Below are positions 37,669-48,877 of a stretch of DNA of 64,000 nucleotides, piece by piece; positions within the stretch are counted from its first letter, which is position 1; the number at the start of each line of letters is the position of its first letter. The notes under the pieces were generated by a model, which saw nothing but the letters and a program-made list of their open reading frames with translations, was not told the origin of the DNA and ran no database searches. Source of the stretch: Salvelinus alpinus (Eukaryota; Chordata; Actinopteri; Salmoniformes; Salmonidae); assembly GCF_045679555.1 (NCBI RefSeq), contig NC_092094.1, positions 34,984,430 through 35,048,429 of the forward strand, read 5' to 3'. The position numbers and the translations under genes were made by a program.

Positions 37669-38821
37669 CAGTTGAAGTCGGAAGTTTACATACACTTAGG
37701 TTGGAGTCATTAAAGCTCATTTTTCAATCACTCCACAAATTTCTTGTTAACAAACTATAGTTTTGGAAAGTCGGTTAGGACATCTACCTTGTGCATGACA
37801 CAAGTCATTTTTTCAACAATTGTTTACAAACTGTATCACAATTCCAGTGGATCAGAAGTATTAATAAACTAAGTAGAAAAACTGCGTTGAAATGTATTTC
37901 AAATCAAATTTATTTATAAAGCCCTTACATCAGCTGATGTCACAAAGTGCTGTACAGAAACCTAGCCTACAACCCCAAACAATGCAGGTGTAAAAGCACA
38001 GTGGCTAGGGAAAACTCCCTAGAAAGGCCAAAACCTAGGAAGAAACCTAGAGAGGAACCAGGCTATGAGGGGTGGCCAGTCCTCTTCTGGCTGTGCCGGG
38101 TGGAGATTATAACAGAACATGGCCAAGATGTTCAAATGTTCAAAGATGACCAGCCGGGTCAAATAATGATAATCACAGTGGTTGCCGAGGGTGCAACAGG
38201 TCAGCACCTCAGGAGTAAATGTCAGTTGGTTTTCATAGCCGATCATTCAGAGTGTCTCTACCACACCTGCTGTCTCTAGAGAGTTGAAAACAGCAGGTCT
38301 GGGACAAGGTAGCACGTCCGGTGAACAGGTCAGGGTTCCATAGCCGCAGGCAGAACAGTTGAAACTGGAGCAGCAGCACGGCCAGGTGGACTGGGGACAG
38401 CAAGGAGTCATCAGGCCAGGTTGTCCTGAGGCATGGTCCTAGGGTTCAGAGAGAAAGAGAGAATTAGAGAGAGCATACTTAAATTCACACAGGACACCGG
38501 ATAAGACAGGATAAATACTCCAGATATAACAGACTGACCCTAGCCCCCCGACACATAAACTGCAGCATAAATACTGGAGGCTGAGACAGGAGGGGTTGGG
38601 AGACACTGTGGCCCCGTCCGACGATACCCCCGGACAGGTGCAAACAGGCAGGACATAACCCCACCCACTTTGCCAAAGCACAGCCCCCACACCACTAGAG
38701 GGATATCTTCAACCACCAACTTACCATCCTGAGACAAGGCCGAGTATGGCCCTCAAAGATCTCCGCCACGGAGATTGTGCCATATTTGGCTAAGGTGTAT
38801 GTAAACTTCCGACTTCAATTG
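37669..38821 (+). mobile_element. internally deleted Tc1 carrying a nested repeat
   Basis: The outer ends CAGTTGAAGTCGGAAGTTTA and CTTCCGACTTCAATTG are flanked by TA (37667-37668, 38822-38823) and belong to the 18747/50173 family. Only about 225 bp of left end and 38 bp of right end remain; no transposase is left. A separate 883-bp repeat sits within the remaining right end. Confidence 0.88.
37900..38782. repeat. 883-bp interspersed repeat with 5-bp target duplication
   Basis: TATTT occurs at both edges (37895-37899 and 38783-38787). Removing one copy plus the insert restores the Tc1 end AAATGTATTTGGCTAAGG as it reads in the copy at 50173. The insert begins CAAATCAAATTTATTTATAA and ends GAGATTGTGCCA. 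It is of a type I remember as very common in salmonid genomes, but I cannot name its class. Frames in it are not convincing genes. Confidence 0.75.
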
Positions 38822-39405
38822 TAGGTGCAAATGTAGGATCTTAATTTGATCACTTTTTTTGCTGCGAATTTTATGCAAACTTGTAGTATATTCAAGGTTT
38901 TTAAAGGCTTCTAAGGTTAGTAATTTCCACTTAAAAATGTCAGACTTGATTTGCCCTAACGAAAAATGTATCTACCCTCACAACTTTTTAAAATAAATTA
39001 TAATCCACATAATAATTCACATTTCCCATTGCTGTAGGATTATTTTATTTTATGAAAATGTTTATTCTCAAAACTGCGATTTGAAAAACACAGTTCCAGA
39101 TTCTGTTTTGTAAAGTCTGGACTGTTATGTCTGATAAGTCATCTGGGGTAGTGTACGATATATGTTGTCTGTTATGAGAAAAGAAAGCAAGGGAATTAAA
39201 TCCTCTGCTTCTGCTGAAATTATGTAGCTTTTTACTAGTTATGAGGAAAGAATAAAATACATTCTACATACAAATTACAAAATGTTTTCAGATTTTTATA
39301 TTAACCTTACACCAGTTTAGTGTAACTGGCAGATTTTTATTTATAGCAAGAGAGAGATGTCTGTGTCCATGTGATGCTTTGATATTAAGGATCTTCTCTT
39401 TTCAG

Positions 39406-39570
39406 TGATCCCTAAAGTGACCAAGCACCTCCTGTCCAACCCAGTGTATACCTGCATCACGCTGGCTGCCTGTATGGAGATTGGTGTAGTGGCTGGCTTC
39501 GCTGCCTTCCTGGGGAAGTACCTGGAGCAGCAGTTTAACCTCACAACCTCTTCAGCCAATCAACTACTAG
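39406..39570 (+). CDS. slco3a1: slco3a1 coding exon (3rd of 8; TM7 region)
   Basis: The exon is 165 bp, acceptor TTTTCAG and donor GTGAGT. It encodes VIPKVTKHLLSNPVYTCITL, then AACMEIGVVAGFAAFLGKYL, then EQQFNLTTSSANQLL. The hydrophobic centre fits TM7, and the end contains an N-linked glycosylation sequon (NLT). Residue order is almost the same as mammalian OATP3A1. It starts with two bases completing a Val codon and ends with the first base of a Gly codon completed at 39745. Only a 174-bp intron separates it from the next exon. Confidence 0.95.
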
Positions 39571-39744
39571 GTGAGTGGCATGCACATGCACAACACACAC
39601 ACATTCTCTCTCACATACACATACATACATACAGCCCCAGACCCCCTGGTGCCACACAGTAGACAGAGAGCAGTACAATGAGAAGCATCAGTGCAGTATA
39701 TGAGAAGGAGATTAGCTTAACCTGGTGGTATTAACTCTCTCCAG

Positions 39745-39943
39745 GTATGACGGCCATCCCCTGTGCTTGTCTGGGGATATTCCTGGGGGGGCTTCTGGTC
39801 AAGAAGCTGAACCTCTCAGCCCTGGGGGCCATTCGCATGGCCATGCTGGTCAACCTGATCTCCACCGCCTGCTACGTCTCCTTCCTCTTCCTTGGCTGTG
39901 ACACAGGGCCTGTCGCTGGGGTGACCGTCCCCTATGGCAACGA
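39745..39943 (+). CDS. slco3a1: slco3a1 coding exon (4th of 8; TM8-TM9)
   Basis: This 199-bp exon has acceptor CTCCAG and donor GTAAGA. It encodes GMTAIPCACLGIFLGGLLVK, KLNLSALGAIRMAMLVNLIS and TACYVSFLFLGCDTGPVAGV, ending TVPYGN. Two hydrophobic helices fit TM8 and TM9, leading into the large extracellular loop. It ends two bases into a Glu codon completed at 42860. The next intron (2.9 kb) contains a dispersed repeat, an L2 fragment and a Tc1 transposase remnant. It is near identical to the SLCO3A1 family sequence I know. Confidence 0.95.
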
Positions 39944-39957
39944 GTAAGAACAGCCTG

Positions 39958-40194
39958 TACATACATTTTACATTACATTTAAGTCATTTAGCAGACGCTC
40001 TTATCCAGAGCGACTTACAAATTGGTGCATTCACCTTATGATATCCAGTGGAACAACCACTTTACAATAGTGCATCTAACTCTTTTAAGGGGGGGGGGGG
40101 GTTAGAAGGATTACTTTATCCTATCCTAGGTATTCCTTAAAGAGGTGGGGTTTCAGGTGTCTCCGGAAGGTGGTGATTGACTCCGCACCACATC
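39958..40194. repeat. teleost interspersed repeat fragment
   Basis: ACATTTAAGTCATTTAGCAG, ACGCTCTTATCCAGAGCGAC and the following G-tract region form a dispersed sequence that I remember from many fish genomes. A run of G lies at about 40090-40102. It abuts the L2 fragment at 40195. Class unknown to me. Confidence 0.5.
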
Positions 40195-41640
40195 AGTCAT
40201 TGGCTTCATCAATAAGTGCATCGATGACGTCGTCCCCACAGTGACTGTACGTACATACCCCAACCAGAAACCATGGATTACAGGCAACATCCACACTGAG
40301 CTAAAGGCTAGAGCTGCCGCTTTCAAGGAGCGGGACTCTAACCCGGACGCTTATAAGAAATCCCGCTACGCCCTCAGACGAACCATCAAACAGGCAAAGT
40401 GCCAATACAGGACTAAGATTGAATCGTACTACACCGGCTCCGACGCTCATCGGATGTGGCAGGGCCTGCAAACTATTACAGACTACAAAGGGAAGCACAG
40501 TCGCGAGCTGCCCAGTGACACAAGCCTACCAGACGAGCTAAATCACTTCTATGCTCACTTCGAGGCAAGCAACACTGAGGCATGCATGAAAGCATCAGCT
40601 GTTCTGGACAACTGTGTGATCACGCTCTCCCTAGCCGACGTGAGTAAGACCTTTAACCAGGCCAACATTTACAAGGCCGCTGGGCCAGACATATTACCAG
40701 GACGTGTGATTCGGGCATGTGCTGACCAACTGGCAGGTGTCTTCACTGACATTTTCAACATGTCCCTGATTGAGTCTGTAATGCCAACATGTTTCAAGCA
40801 GACCACCATAGTCCCTGTGCCCAAGAACACTAAGGTAACCTGCCTAAATGACTACAGACCCGTAATACTCACATCCGTAACCATGAAGTGCTTTGAAAGG
40901 CTGGTCATGGCTCACATTAACACCATTATCCCAGAAACCCTAGACCCACTCCAATTTGTATTCTCGCTCAAACAGATCAACAGATGATACAATCTCTATT
41001 GCACTCCACACTGCCCTTTCCCACCTGGACAAAAGGAACACCTACGTGAGAATGCTATTCATTGACTACGTTCAACACCATAGTGCCCTCATAGCTCATC
41101 ACTAAGCTAAGGATCCTGGGACTAAACACTTCCCTCTGCAACTGGATCCTGGACTTCCTGACGGGCCCCCCCAGGTGGTAGGGGTAGGAAACAACACATC
41201 TGCCACGCTGATCCTCAACACTGGAGCCCCTCAGGGGTGCATGCTCAGTCCCCTTCTGTACTCCCTATTCACCCACGTCTGCATGGCCAGGCACGACTCC
41301 AACAGCATCATTAAGTTTGCAGACGACACAACAGTGGTAGGCCTGATCACTGACAACGATGAGACAGCCTATAGGGAGGAGGTCAGAGACCTAGCCGGGT
41401 GGTGCCAGAATAACAACCTATCCCTCAACGTAATCAAGACAAAGGAGATAATTGTTGACTACAGGAAAAGGAGGACTGAAAAATTGTCAGACTCCAGCCA
41501 CCCCAGTCATAGACTGTTCTCTCTGCTACCGCATGGCAAGCGGTACCGGATCGCCAAGTCTAGGACCAAGAGGCTTCTAAACAGCTTATACCCACAAGCC
41601 ATAAGACTACTGAAGAGCTAATCAAATGGCTACCCGGACT
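40195..41640 (+). mobile_element. L2-type non-LTR retrotransposon fragment with internal deletion
   Basis: Frame 40241-40987 gives the linker and RT start ([50 protein letters not shown]). Frame 41175-41621 gives [19 protein letters not shown] and [20 protein letters not shown]. It then jumps from KRRTEK to LSDSSHPSHRLFSLLPHGKR, so several hundred bases around the thumb region are missing. It lies in the slco3a1 intron. Confidence 0.88.
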
Positions 41641-41689
41641 ATGCATTGTGTTCGGATCACAAAGAAGAACATTCGTGTGACGCAGAAAA

Positions 41690-42218
41690 AAATTTAAGAT
41701 GCTGGAGGAGTACCTGACGCCATCTGTCAAGCATGGTGGAAGCTATGTGATGGTCTGTGGGTGCTTTGGTGGTGGTAAAGTGGAAGATTTGTACAGGGTA
41801 AAAGGGGTCTTGAAGAAGGAAGGCTATCACTCCATTTTGAAACGCCATGCCATACCCTGTGGACGGCGCTTAATTGGAGCCAATTTCCTCCTAAAACAGG
41901 ACAATGACCCAAAGCACAGCTCCAAACTATGCAAGAACTATTTAGGGAAGAAGCAGTCAGCTGGTATTCTGTCTATAATGGAGTGGCCAGCTAACACAGT
42001 CACCGGATCTCAACCCTATTGAGTTGTTGTGTGAGCAGCTAGACCGTATGGTACGTAAGAAGTGCCCATCAAGCCAATCCAACTTGTGGGAGGTGCTTCA
42101 GGAAGCATGGGGTGAAATCTCTTCAGATTATCTCAACAAATTGACAACCAGAATGCCAAAGGTCTGCAGGGCTGTAATTGCTGCAAATGGAGGATTCTTT
42201 GATGAAAGCAAAGTTTGA
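41690..42218 (+). pseudogene. Tc1-like transposase remnant, different family
   Basis: Frames read PSVKHGGSYVMVCGCFGGGK, LKQDNDPKHSSKLCKNYLGK, then after a frameshift EQLDRMVRKKCPSSQSNLWE and MPKVCRAVIAANGGFFDESK. These are the central and C-terminal parts of a DDE transposase. The N-terminus is missing and the catalytic Glu region is shifted out of frame. It directly follows the L2 fragment ending near 41640. Confidence 0.85.
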
Positions 42219-42859
42219 AGGACACAAATTATTATTTCAATTAAAAATCATTATTTATAACCTTGTCAACATCTTGACTATATTTCCTATTCATTTTGCA
42301 ACTCATTTCATAATGCCTTGCATTACGCCTGGGAAGAAAACACTTCAATTTGCTCAACTTGCCATCTGCTCAACCATTGGCTCAACTTAGCCCATGGCCT
42401 TTGGCTCAATTTACCCAAAGGCAAACATTTTGACTATATTATATTACAACACAGCTACAAGGATGCACTTTCATGCTAGGGTTAGGACCTCATATTGAAG
42501 CTTATAGAGACCCCAACTGATTTATAGAACAATCTAACACAAAAAATGTATTTGACTTTGTGAAAATCTGTTTTTTGGACTTAACTTGCTTACCAATTTG
42601 TCCTTGTGGTTTCTTCCTTCACAAACTCCATGAAATTATGACCCCTTTCTAAATATTTGGTCAAATGATTCATTTGTCTATGATTTCCTAGAAACAGATT
42701 TGGCTCAACTTACCCTACACTCACCAACTGGAAATGTGCTTTGCACTGTTTAACTTGTTTATTTAGGGACATAGTAGCATTCCTATATGTACACAGTATA
42801 GTCTGAACAGCTGTTTGTATCTCTCTCGCTTCTCTTTCTTTCTCTCCCTCTCTCTCCAG

Positions 42860-42995
42860 GACACTGCGGGTGGGCGAGAAACCAGAGGTCCCCTGCATGA
42901 GTAACTGTAACTGCTACACCTCCTCAGTCAGCCCAGTGTGCGGCTCCAACGGAGTCACCTACCTGTCCTCCTGCTTTGCAGGCTGCACTACAACA
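42860..42995 (+). CDS. slco3a1: slco3a1 coding exon (5th of 8; Kazal-like extracellular loop)
   Basis: The exon is 136 bp, preceded by a long CT-rich tract and CTCCAG, with donor GTGAGC. It encodes the cysteine-rich loop between TM9 and TM10: PCMSNCNCYTSSVSPVCGSN, then GVTYLSSCFAGCTTT. The C-x3-C-x-C...PVCGSNG-TYLS-CFAGC pattern is the Kazal-like domain of OATPs. An open frame continues into the intron past 42995. I chose the donor at 42996 because it gives GCTTT|NLTGC, matching the family's GCxSTNLTGC, and leaves phase 0. The N-terminal part of the loop (TLRVGEKPEV) differs from mammals. Confidence 0.9.
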
Positions 42996-43714
42996 GTGAG
43001 CACAGGCATCCCCCCTCCGGCTCAGGTCATTACCCTGGAAGCCTTCCACCCTCATCGCTCTGCATCCCATTATGTCCTGTGATAGATAGAGGCATTCACC
43101 ACAGCCCAAATGCTAGATCATTAAAGAACAGAGCAGCCATCATAGAAATAGAATCCCTGGAAAGGACACAATGTTCTGTCTTATGAGCAACGGTGGACCA
43201 GTACAATATGTTGTCTCCAATGCTCCCATGTACCATACAGATACCCTGATGTTATGTTACCCTTAATTAAACCAAAGTGACTTCCATCATGGCCTTCATG
43301 CACATCAAACTGTGACAAATCCATAGCTTTTCAATGGCAATGTTGCATCTAGAGATCCTACATCTAGATGGTCTTCATCGTTACAAGTTACTCTGTATTT
43401 AGATGCTTCGCCACATGCTGTGACAAGCAAGCTGTGGATGAATGTTCTTTATCACACTCCTCTCACTTTTATGAATCATAGGTATTTTCTCTGTGTTACT
43501 GTGTGTAGTCAGAGCAGTGACCTTTCTACATATGAAATCTCTGGATTGTTATTATCACTGCACAAACAGAGTCGCCACCATTCGTAATTTTACATTTCCC
43601 CAACAACCTACATATGAGAAGAGATGTGAGAATGCCGTGTTGTATCTGTGTTCATTTGGCTTGTTGTCACATAAAGTAATACTAATGCTGAAATACCTAT
43701 TCTCTTGTCTTCAG

Positions 43715-43887
43715 AATTTGACAGGGTGTACATGTATATCCAGTGACAGTGAGATGGCCACAGCTGTCCCAGGGAAGTGTCCCAGTCCAGGCTGCCAGGA
43801 GGCCTTCCTCACCTTCCTCTGTGTCATCTGTGCCTGCTGTATGATCGGCTCCATGGCTCAGACACCCTCCGTCATCATCCTCATTAG
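43715..43887 (+). CDS. slco3a1: slco3a1 coding exon (6th of 8; TM10)
   Basis: The exon is 173 bp, acceptor GTCTTCAG, and ends ATTAG|GTAACA. It encodes NLTGCTCISSDSEMATAVPG, KCPSPGCQEAFLTFLCVICA and CCMIGSMAQTPSVIILI. The first part closes the Cys-rich extracellular loop and has an NLT glycosylation sequon at the exon start. The second part is TM10. The motif KCPSPGCQEAFLTFLCV is diagnostic for OATP3A1. It ends two bases into an Arg codon finished at 44029. Confidence 0.94.
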
Positions 43888-44028
43888 GTAACACCACTGG
43901 AATTCACCTTAACACCATGCCATAACATGCCCAATAGAACCCAGTCAAAACGTAGAGAGGGTTTACTTTACTCAGATATCTTTCTCTTTCCTGTGTGTAA
44001 CAAATACTGTTTCTCCTTCTCTTCCTAG

Positions 44029-44093
44029 GACTGTGAGCCCTGAGCTGAAATCATATGCTCTTGGAGTTTTGTTTCTCTTGCTGCGACTACTTG
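44029..44093 (+). CDS. slco3a1: slco3a1 coding exon (7th of 8; start of TM11)
   Basis: This short 65-bp exon has acceptor CTTCCTAG and donor GTAAGT. It encodes TVSPELKSYALGVLFLLLRL L, identical to the family. It completes the Arg codon of the previous exon and leaves one base of a Gly codon for the next. The introns on either side are only 141 and 210 bp. Confidence 0.94.
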
Positions 44094-44303
44094 GTAAGTT
44101 ATAGTACCATTACACTTACATCTGAACTAGTCAGGTTGCACTGTTACATTACTTTGTTTATAAATCAAACATACTGGGGTTTCAGATGCTACAGTTTGTT
44201 GACCAGTACTGGTGTAATGTTAAGGCTCAAGTATTGATTTCTCCAGTTGTAGAGATGAAAAGCTTGTGCTGCTGATGTATTCCTCTCCTCACCTGTTTTG
44301 TAG

Positions 44304-44674
44304 GATTCATCCCCCCTCCTCTGATCTTTGGTGCTGGGATTGACTCAACTTGCCTTTTCTGGAGTACAGAGTGTGGGGATAAGGGAGCCTGCCTGCTGTA
44401 CGACAATATCGCCTACAGACATCTGTATGTGAGCCTGGCCATTGGTCTTAAGGTCACCGCCTTCATTCTGTACACCACTACCTGGTACTGTTTACGCAAG
44501 AACTATAAGAAATACATCAAAAATCATGAGGGCTATACGACGCCAACCGAACTGTTCCCCTCCAGTCTCACAATGGACAACATGAAGGATGGGAGTCAGA
44601 ACCCAAACAGGACAACGTTTATATACAACCTAGAGGACCATGAGTTGTGCGAAAACATGGAGTCGGTTTTATAG
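44304..44674 (+). CDS. slco3a1: slco3a1 terminal coding exon and stop (8th of 8)
   Basis: The exon starts after TTTTGTAG and runs 371 bp to TAG at 44672-44674. It encodes FIPPPLIFGAGIDSTCLFWS (end of TM11 and a Cys-bearing loop), LYVSLAIGLKVTAFILYTTT (TM12), the basic RKNYKKYIKNHEG segment and a cytoplasmic tail ending FIYNLEDHELCENMESVL. The ending ENMESVL is the OATP3A1 C-terminus and gives the gene identity. Its last residues could act as a PDZ-type ligand (inference). The tail centre (TPTELFPSSLTMDNMKDGSQ) is diverged. The eight exons total 1496 coding bases, about 70% of a ~710-residue family member. Confidence 0.96.
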
Positions 44675-46240
44675 TTTCTGAACCATCCAAAGGACTATCT
44701 GCTACATTCATTATTAAATAAGATCATAAATGACGATCATCCTCCTTTATATTTTTTTTAATTAAACATTAGAATGTTTTCTATCTGAAGTCCTATACAG
44801 GCCCTGGAAGACTGTTGCTGCTCTCTTCTCCTTGGTAACTTTTGATAGAGGCCATTTTGTTTGTAGAGGTGTTATCAGCAAGGGTATAGTTCAGTACCAG
44901 TGAACTCTGTTGTGATTGTTAGTAGAAGACAACTACTGTCTGGCTCTGTCCTGCTCCTAGGTGATTAGATGGTCAATATTATGCTACTGTTATAGGCGCC
45001 ATACTTCTACCCGCTCGAGTATAACATGGATCCAGTCACTGAAAATGACAGGACATGTTTGGTCAGTTTCACTATGTGTTACATTTCGTTCCCTTCCACC
45101 ATGGAACCAAGACATAAGTATAAATGATAGGACTTTTCTCCACGTTGCCAAGAATATATAAATAAAGAGATGTGTCATTCTGTGTTGCGTAATATACGTT
45201 TTATTTTGATGAAACAAACAGAGAGCTTTCTCATGTACTATATAGTGGAGAAAGTAGAGCGCTTCTATAGGACGATTGTCTAACGTTACTGTATGCATTC
45301 AGTGTCAGAATGAAGTTCAGTGGTAGTAGCTGAAATGGTGTTAATGTCAGCATACACTGTACAAAAACAGTACTCTTACTGGAACACAGACACTGTTTAC
45401 GACTATAAACATAGAATTGAGTTTGTCTTTCTATGGGTTCAAATGTTATATTATTCATATACATTTCTATCATTGTGAAAGAGATAAATCTGTCTTTTTG
45501 CAGAGTCCATTCTGAATGTTGTAAATGTTTATTTTATTTTATATTTACATGTATTATTTGCTTAGTTTATTTAACCCTAATATGTCTTAATATGAGGGAT
45601 TATCCAGATAAGAAGTATTATTTATGTTTTGAGGGGGGCTTTTGCGCCATAGTAGAAAAGCAAAGATTGGAAAATCAACATGTCTTTCTGTGTGTGTTAT
45701 AATGACATCTCTTCAAGCTAAACAATGAAGATTCAAGTTTATATATTTGTACTGTATATGTGAGGTTCAGAATGTTGTATTAGAATTAACTAAACTGAGA
45801 TGATAATATAGAAATTTGAGATTTAATTATTTAAAAAATGTTTAGTTGTGATATGCATCACACATAAAATGGGAGCCAATGTCATAACAAGAGAGGAATA
45901 AGAAACAAAGTTCAAAGCCAACTACACCAGTGCTTTGCGTAGGGAAGAGCAGAACTGCTTGTTACCTCAGAGCATGCAGAATCTGCATGTGAAGTCACAC
46001 AAAAGGTACTGGGAGTAATTTATATGCAATGGCTGATAATCCTACAACAAGGTAATAGGCATTCTTATTTTGTTATCCCTTGACATATTTTTTTGAAGAC
46101 CCTCAAGGCCTGATGGCACACCTAACTTCTTTTACAGTTTCTCTACAGCAAAAGTTTTAGCATTGTCCCTTTTCTTACACTTTTTTGTATGGCAAAATAT
46201 AATTTATTTTACTCTGGAAATAAAATTATTTTTTAGAAAA
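44675..46240 (+). other. slco3a1: slco3a1 3' untranslated region (probable)
   Basis: AT-rich single-copy-looking sequence follows the stop codon with no recognisable coding content. AATAAA hexamers occur at 45161-45166 and 46219-46224. The second lies just before a minus-strand L2 fragment that begins near 46283, so a 3' end close to 46240 is plausible. The true cleavage site is not visible. Confidence 0.55.
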
Positions 46241-46282
46241 TAATCCAGACATGGTGTCATTTTCACTGTATTTCTTTACAGG

Positions 46283-47140
46283 GAAAATATCAAATCAAAT
46301 GTTATTAGTCACATGTGCCGACTACAACAGTGAAACGCTTACTAACGAGCCCCTAACCAACAATGCACTTTAAAAAAATATGGATAAGATTAAGAAATAA
46401 AAGTAACAAGTAATTAAGAGCAGCAGTAAAATAACAATAGCGAGACTATATACAGGGGGGGTACCGGTACAGAGTCCATGTGTGGGGGCACCGGTTAGTT
46501 GAGGTAATATGTACATGTAGGTAGAGTTATTAAAGTGACTATGCATAGATGATAACAATGGAGAGTAGCAGTGGTATAAAAGAGAGGGGGGGGACAAAGC
46601 AAATAGTCTGGGTGTCACGCCCTGACCTTAGAGAGCCTTTTTATTTCTCTATTTGGTTAGGTCAGGGTGTGATTTGGGTGGGCATTCTAGTTTTTCTATT
46701 TCTTTGTTGGCCGGGTATGGTTCCCAATCAGAGGCAGCCTTTTTTCCACCTTTAGTTTGTGGGATCTTGATTTTGCATAGTTGCTGTGTAGCCTGCAGAA
46801 CTTTACGTTCGTTTTGTATTTTGTTGTTTTTCGGTGTTCATTTAATAAATTAAAATGTACTCCTACCACGCTGCACCTTGGTCCAATCCATCTCTAAACG
46901 AGCGTGACACTGGGTAGCCATTTGATTAGGTGTTCAGGAGTCTTATGGCTTGGGGATAGAAGCTGTTTAGAAGCCTCTTGGACCTAGAATTGGCTCTCTG
47001 GTACCGCTTGCCGTGCGATAGAGAGAACAGTCTATAACTAAGGTGGCTGGAGTCTTTGACAATTTTTAGGGCCTTCCTCTCACACTGCCTGGTATAGAGG
47101 TCCTAGATGGCAGGAAGCGTGGCCCCAGTGATGTACTGAC
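46283..47140 (-). mobile_element. L2-type retrotransposon 3' end, minus strand, split by solo LTR
   Basis: The left edge AAATCAAATGTTATTAGTCA is the inverse of an L2 3' end (TGACTAATAA...TTTGATTT). The right part (46910-47140) is the inverse of the C-terminal coding end seen in the + copies, e.g. GGTACCGCTTGCCGTGCGAT against GCACGGCAAGCGGTACC. The LTR at 46613-46909 interrupts it. Confidence 0.82.
46613..46909 (+). mobile_element. solo LTR
   Basis: It starts TGTCACGCCCTGACCTTAGA and ends AACGAGCGTGACA. The perfect 5-bp duplication CTGGG flanks it (46608-46612, 46910-46914). It is the same family as the LTRs at 22165 and 23848. It interrupts a minus-strand L2 fragment whose sequence resumes at TAGCCATTTGATTAGGTG. 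Confidence 0.9.
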
Positions 47141-47515
47141 AAGAAATGTACGTGTAGGCAGGTAAATACATTACCTGTATTTGATGTGTCTAAAGCACTC
47201 AATCAGTCCTCTATACGTATACTGATGTCCAGGTCCTAAAATTATTGAGCAATACTTGATATCGGTTTCAGTCAGAATTTGATATCACTATTAGCTACCT
47301 GTGCTGATTTATCCAGATGCTGTAAAAGAGCTCATCGTATAGACACACATGATTCATAATGCTCAACAGCACCATTATTACCCTAAATGTTTTAGTGTTT
47401 AAAATAGCTTTCCCAGAGCATATGTTGGTGCTTTGTACTTGCTGAGTATCTTTTGAAAATGTGAACGGACAACCGTGCAGTGCATTTATCTGGTCTGCTT
47501 GGTAGATTAGGGTTA

Positions 47516-47685
47516 GGCTGCATTTAGACAGGCAGTCCAATTCAGATTTTTTTTCCCACTAATTGGTCTTTTGACCAATCACATCAGATATCTTCACATC
47601 AGATCTCTTTCAGAGATGGTTTGATTGGTCAGAAGACCAATTAGTGAAAGAAAATCTGAATTGGGCTGCCTGTCTTAACACAGCC
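47516..47685. mobile_element. foldback MITE
   Basis: A 170-bp palindrome. The left arm GGCTGCATTTAGACAGGCAG and following TCCAATTCAGATTTT... is matched inverted by AATCTGAATTGGGCTGCCTG and TCTTAACACAGCC. The inner CACTAATTGGTCTTTTGACC pairs with GGTCAGAAGACCAATTAGTG. The target duplication is unclear. Confidence 0.78.
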
Positions 47686-48811
47686 ATATTGATATGGCTT
47701 AAATTTTCTTTTAAGCCATACCAGATGAATTGAGTTAACACTGGTGGAGGGGAAAAAAGTGCAAGGCAGGGTTTTAAGAGGAGGCCATTGAGCTAATCAT
47801 CACTACTCCAGCCTTCCGAGTGCTTGGCAATACAGTAGCACAGACACAGACAGGAACTATCAGCCCACTCACCTGTCCTATCCGCCACTGGCTGGAGGAA
47901 ACAAGAGAAACAGTCTTTACATCCCTCTAAGGCTTTCCATCCTTCCTGCGTGTGCAGTGTTCTACCTCTATCTCTTAATTCAAGTAAAAAAACATTGTGC
48001 TACAAAATGGGCTCACAATTTCACTGTGTGCATGTTGATAGTTCTGCTTTTACAGCCCTTGATCATAAAAAGAACAGCCAAGGAAGTCATAGAACATTTT
48101 AAAGATTGCAACATTACGAGATGTGTTTGATGTTGCTTTCTGTTTATAGTCAATTTCTCAGAGACCATATTATTCCAGAGTGTTGGATGTTCACAGCGTT
48201 GGATGTCCATTGTAATCCTTGATTACATCCTTGATTGCATGCAGTTGTTTACTGTGGTACAAAGCCAATGGTTTACATCCAAGGGAAAAAGCAAGATATC
48301 TGTCAGCAGGACAAAAGACACATTCCCTGCTGTCGATTCTTACAAGGCGATGCGCTATCTTATCCCAAAGCACATTTGCATGTGTTTAAAACCAGTGACA
48401 AATGTCTGAAACCAATGCTGGCACAGATTTAGCGGTAACAGTGTTGTGTTCAATACTTATCTGTGTATTGCAGTCTGACCGCAACCCAATTTTTTTCTGG
48501 GTCTGGTCTTGTTTGTCGTTGATAGGGATGAGAGTGACAGTTTGTGCGAGTGTGACAGTTTGAGAGTGACAGTTTGTGCAACAGAGAGTTGCGATATAAA
48601 GATACATATAAAAATGCATACATAGTTGACAGCACTAGAACTGCAATAAACATTTTATTCTAAGAGGAGAAAGAAAGGAAACAGAGAGGGAAAGCATAAG
48701 AAATCTGTGATAAATCACCAACCATTTGAGTACGCAATTATTGAATGCCAGTCTCAAGATGCTGCAAAATCAAACAAGGCAAATAATTGTGCTTTGTTTA
48801 TCTGTACAGTA

Positions 48812-48842
48812 TGTGTGTGTGTGTGTGCGTGTGCGTGTGCGT

Positions 48843-48876
<34 letters not shown>

Positions 48877-48877
48877 T
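48812..48877. repeat. TG/TGCG microsatellite
   Basis: (TG)n with a regular (GTGTGC)n middle section. Confidence 0.95.

Noticed and set aside
37947..38279. 110-residue frame ending HSECLYHTCCL
   Set aside because: Lies wholly in the 883-bp interspersed repeat; no start context, domain or splice support.
42870..43082. Single-exon secreted Kazal inhibitor
   Set aside because: The Cys pattern is the OATP extracellular loop exon; splice sites and phase join it to slco3a1.
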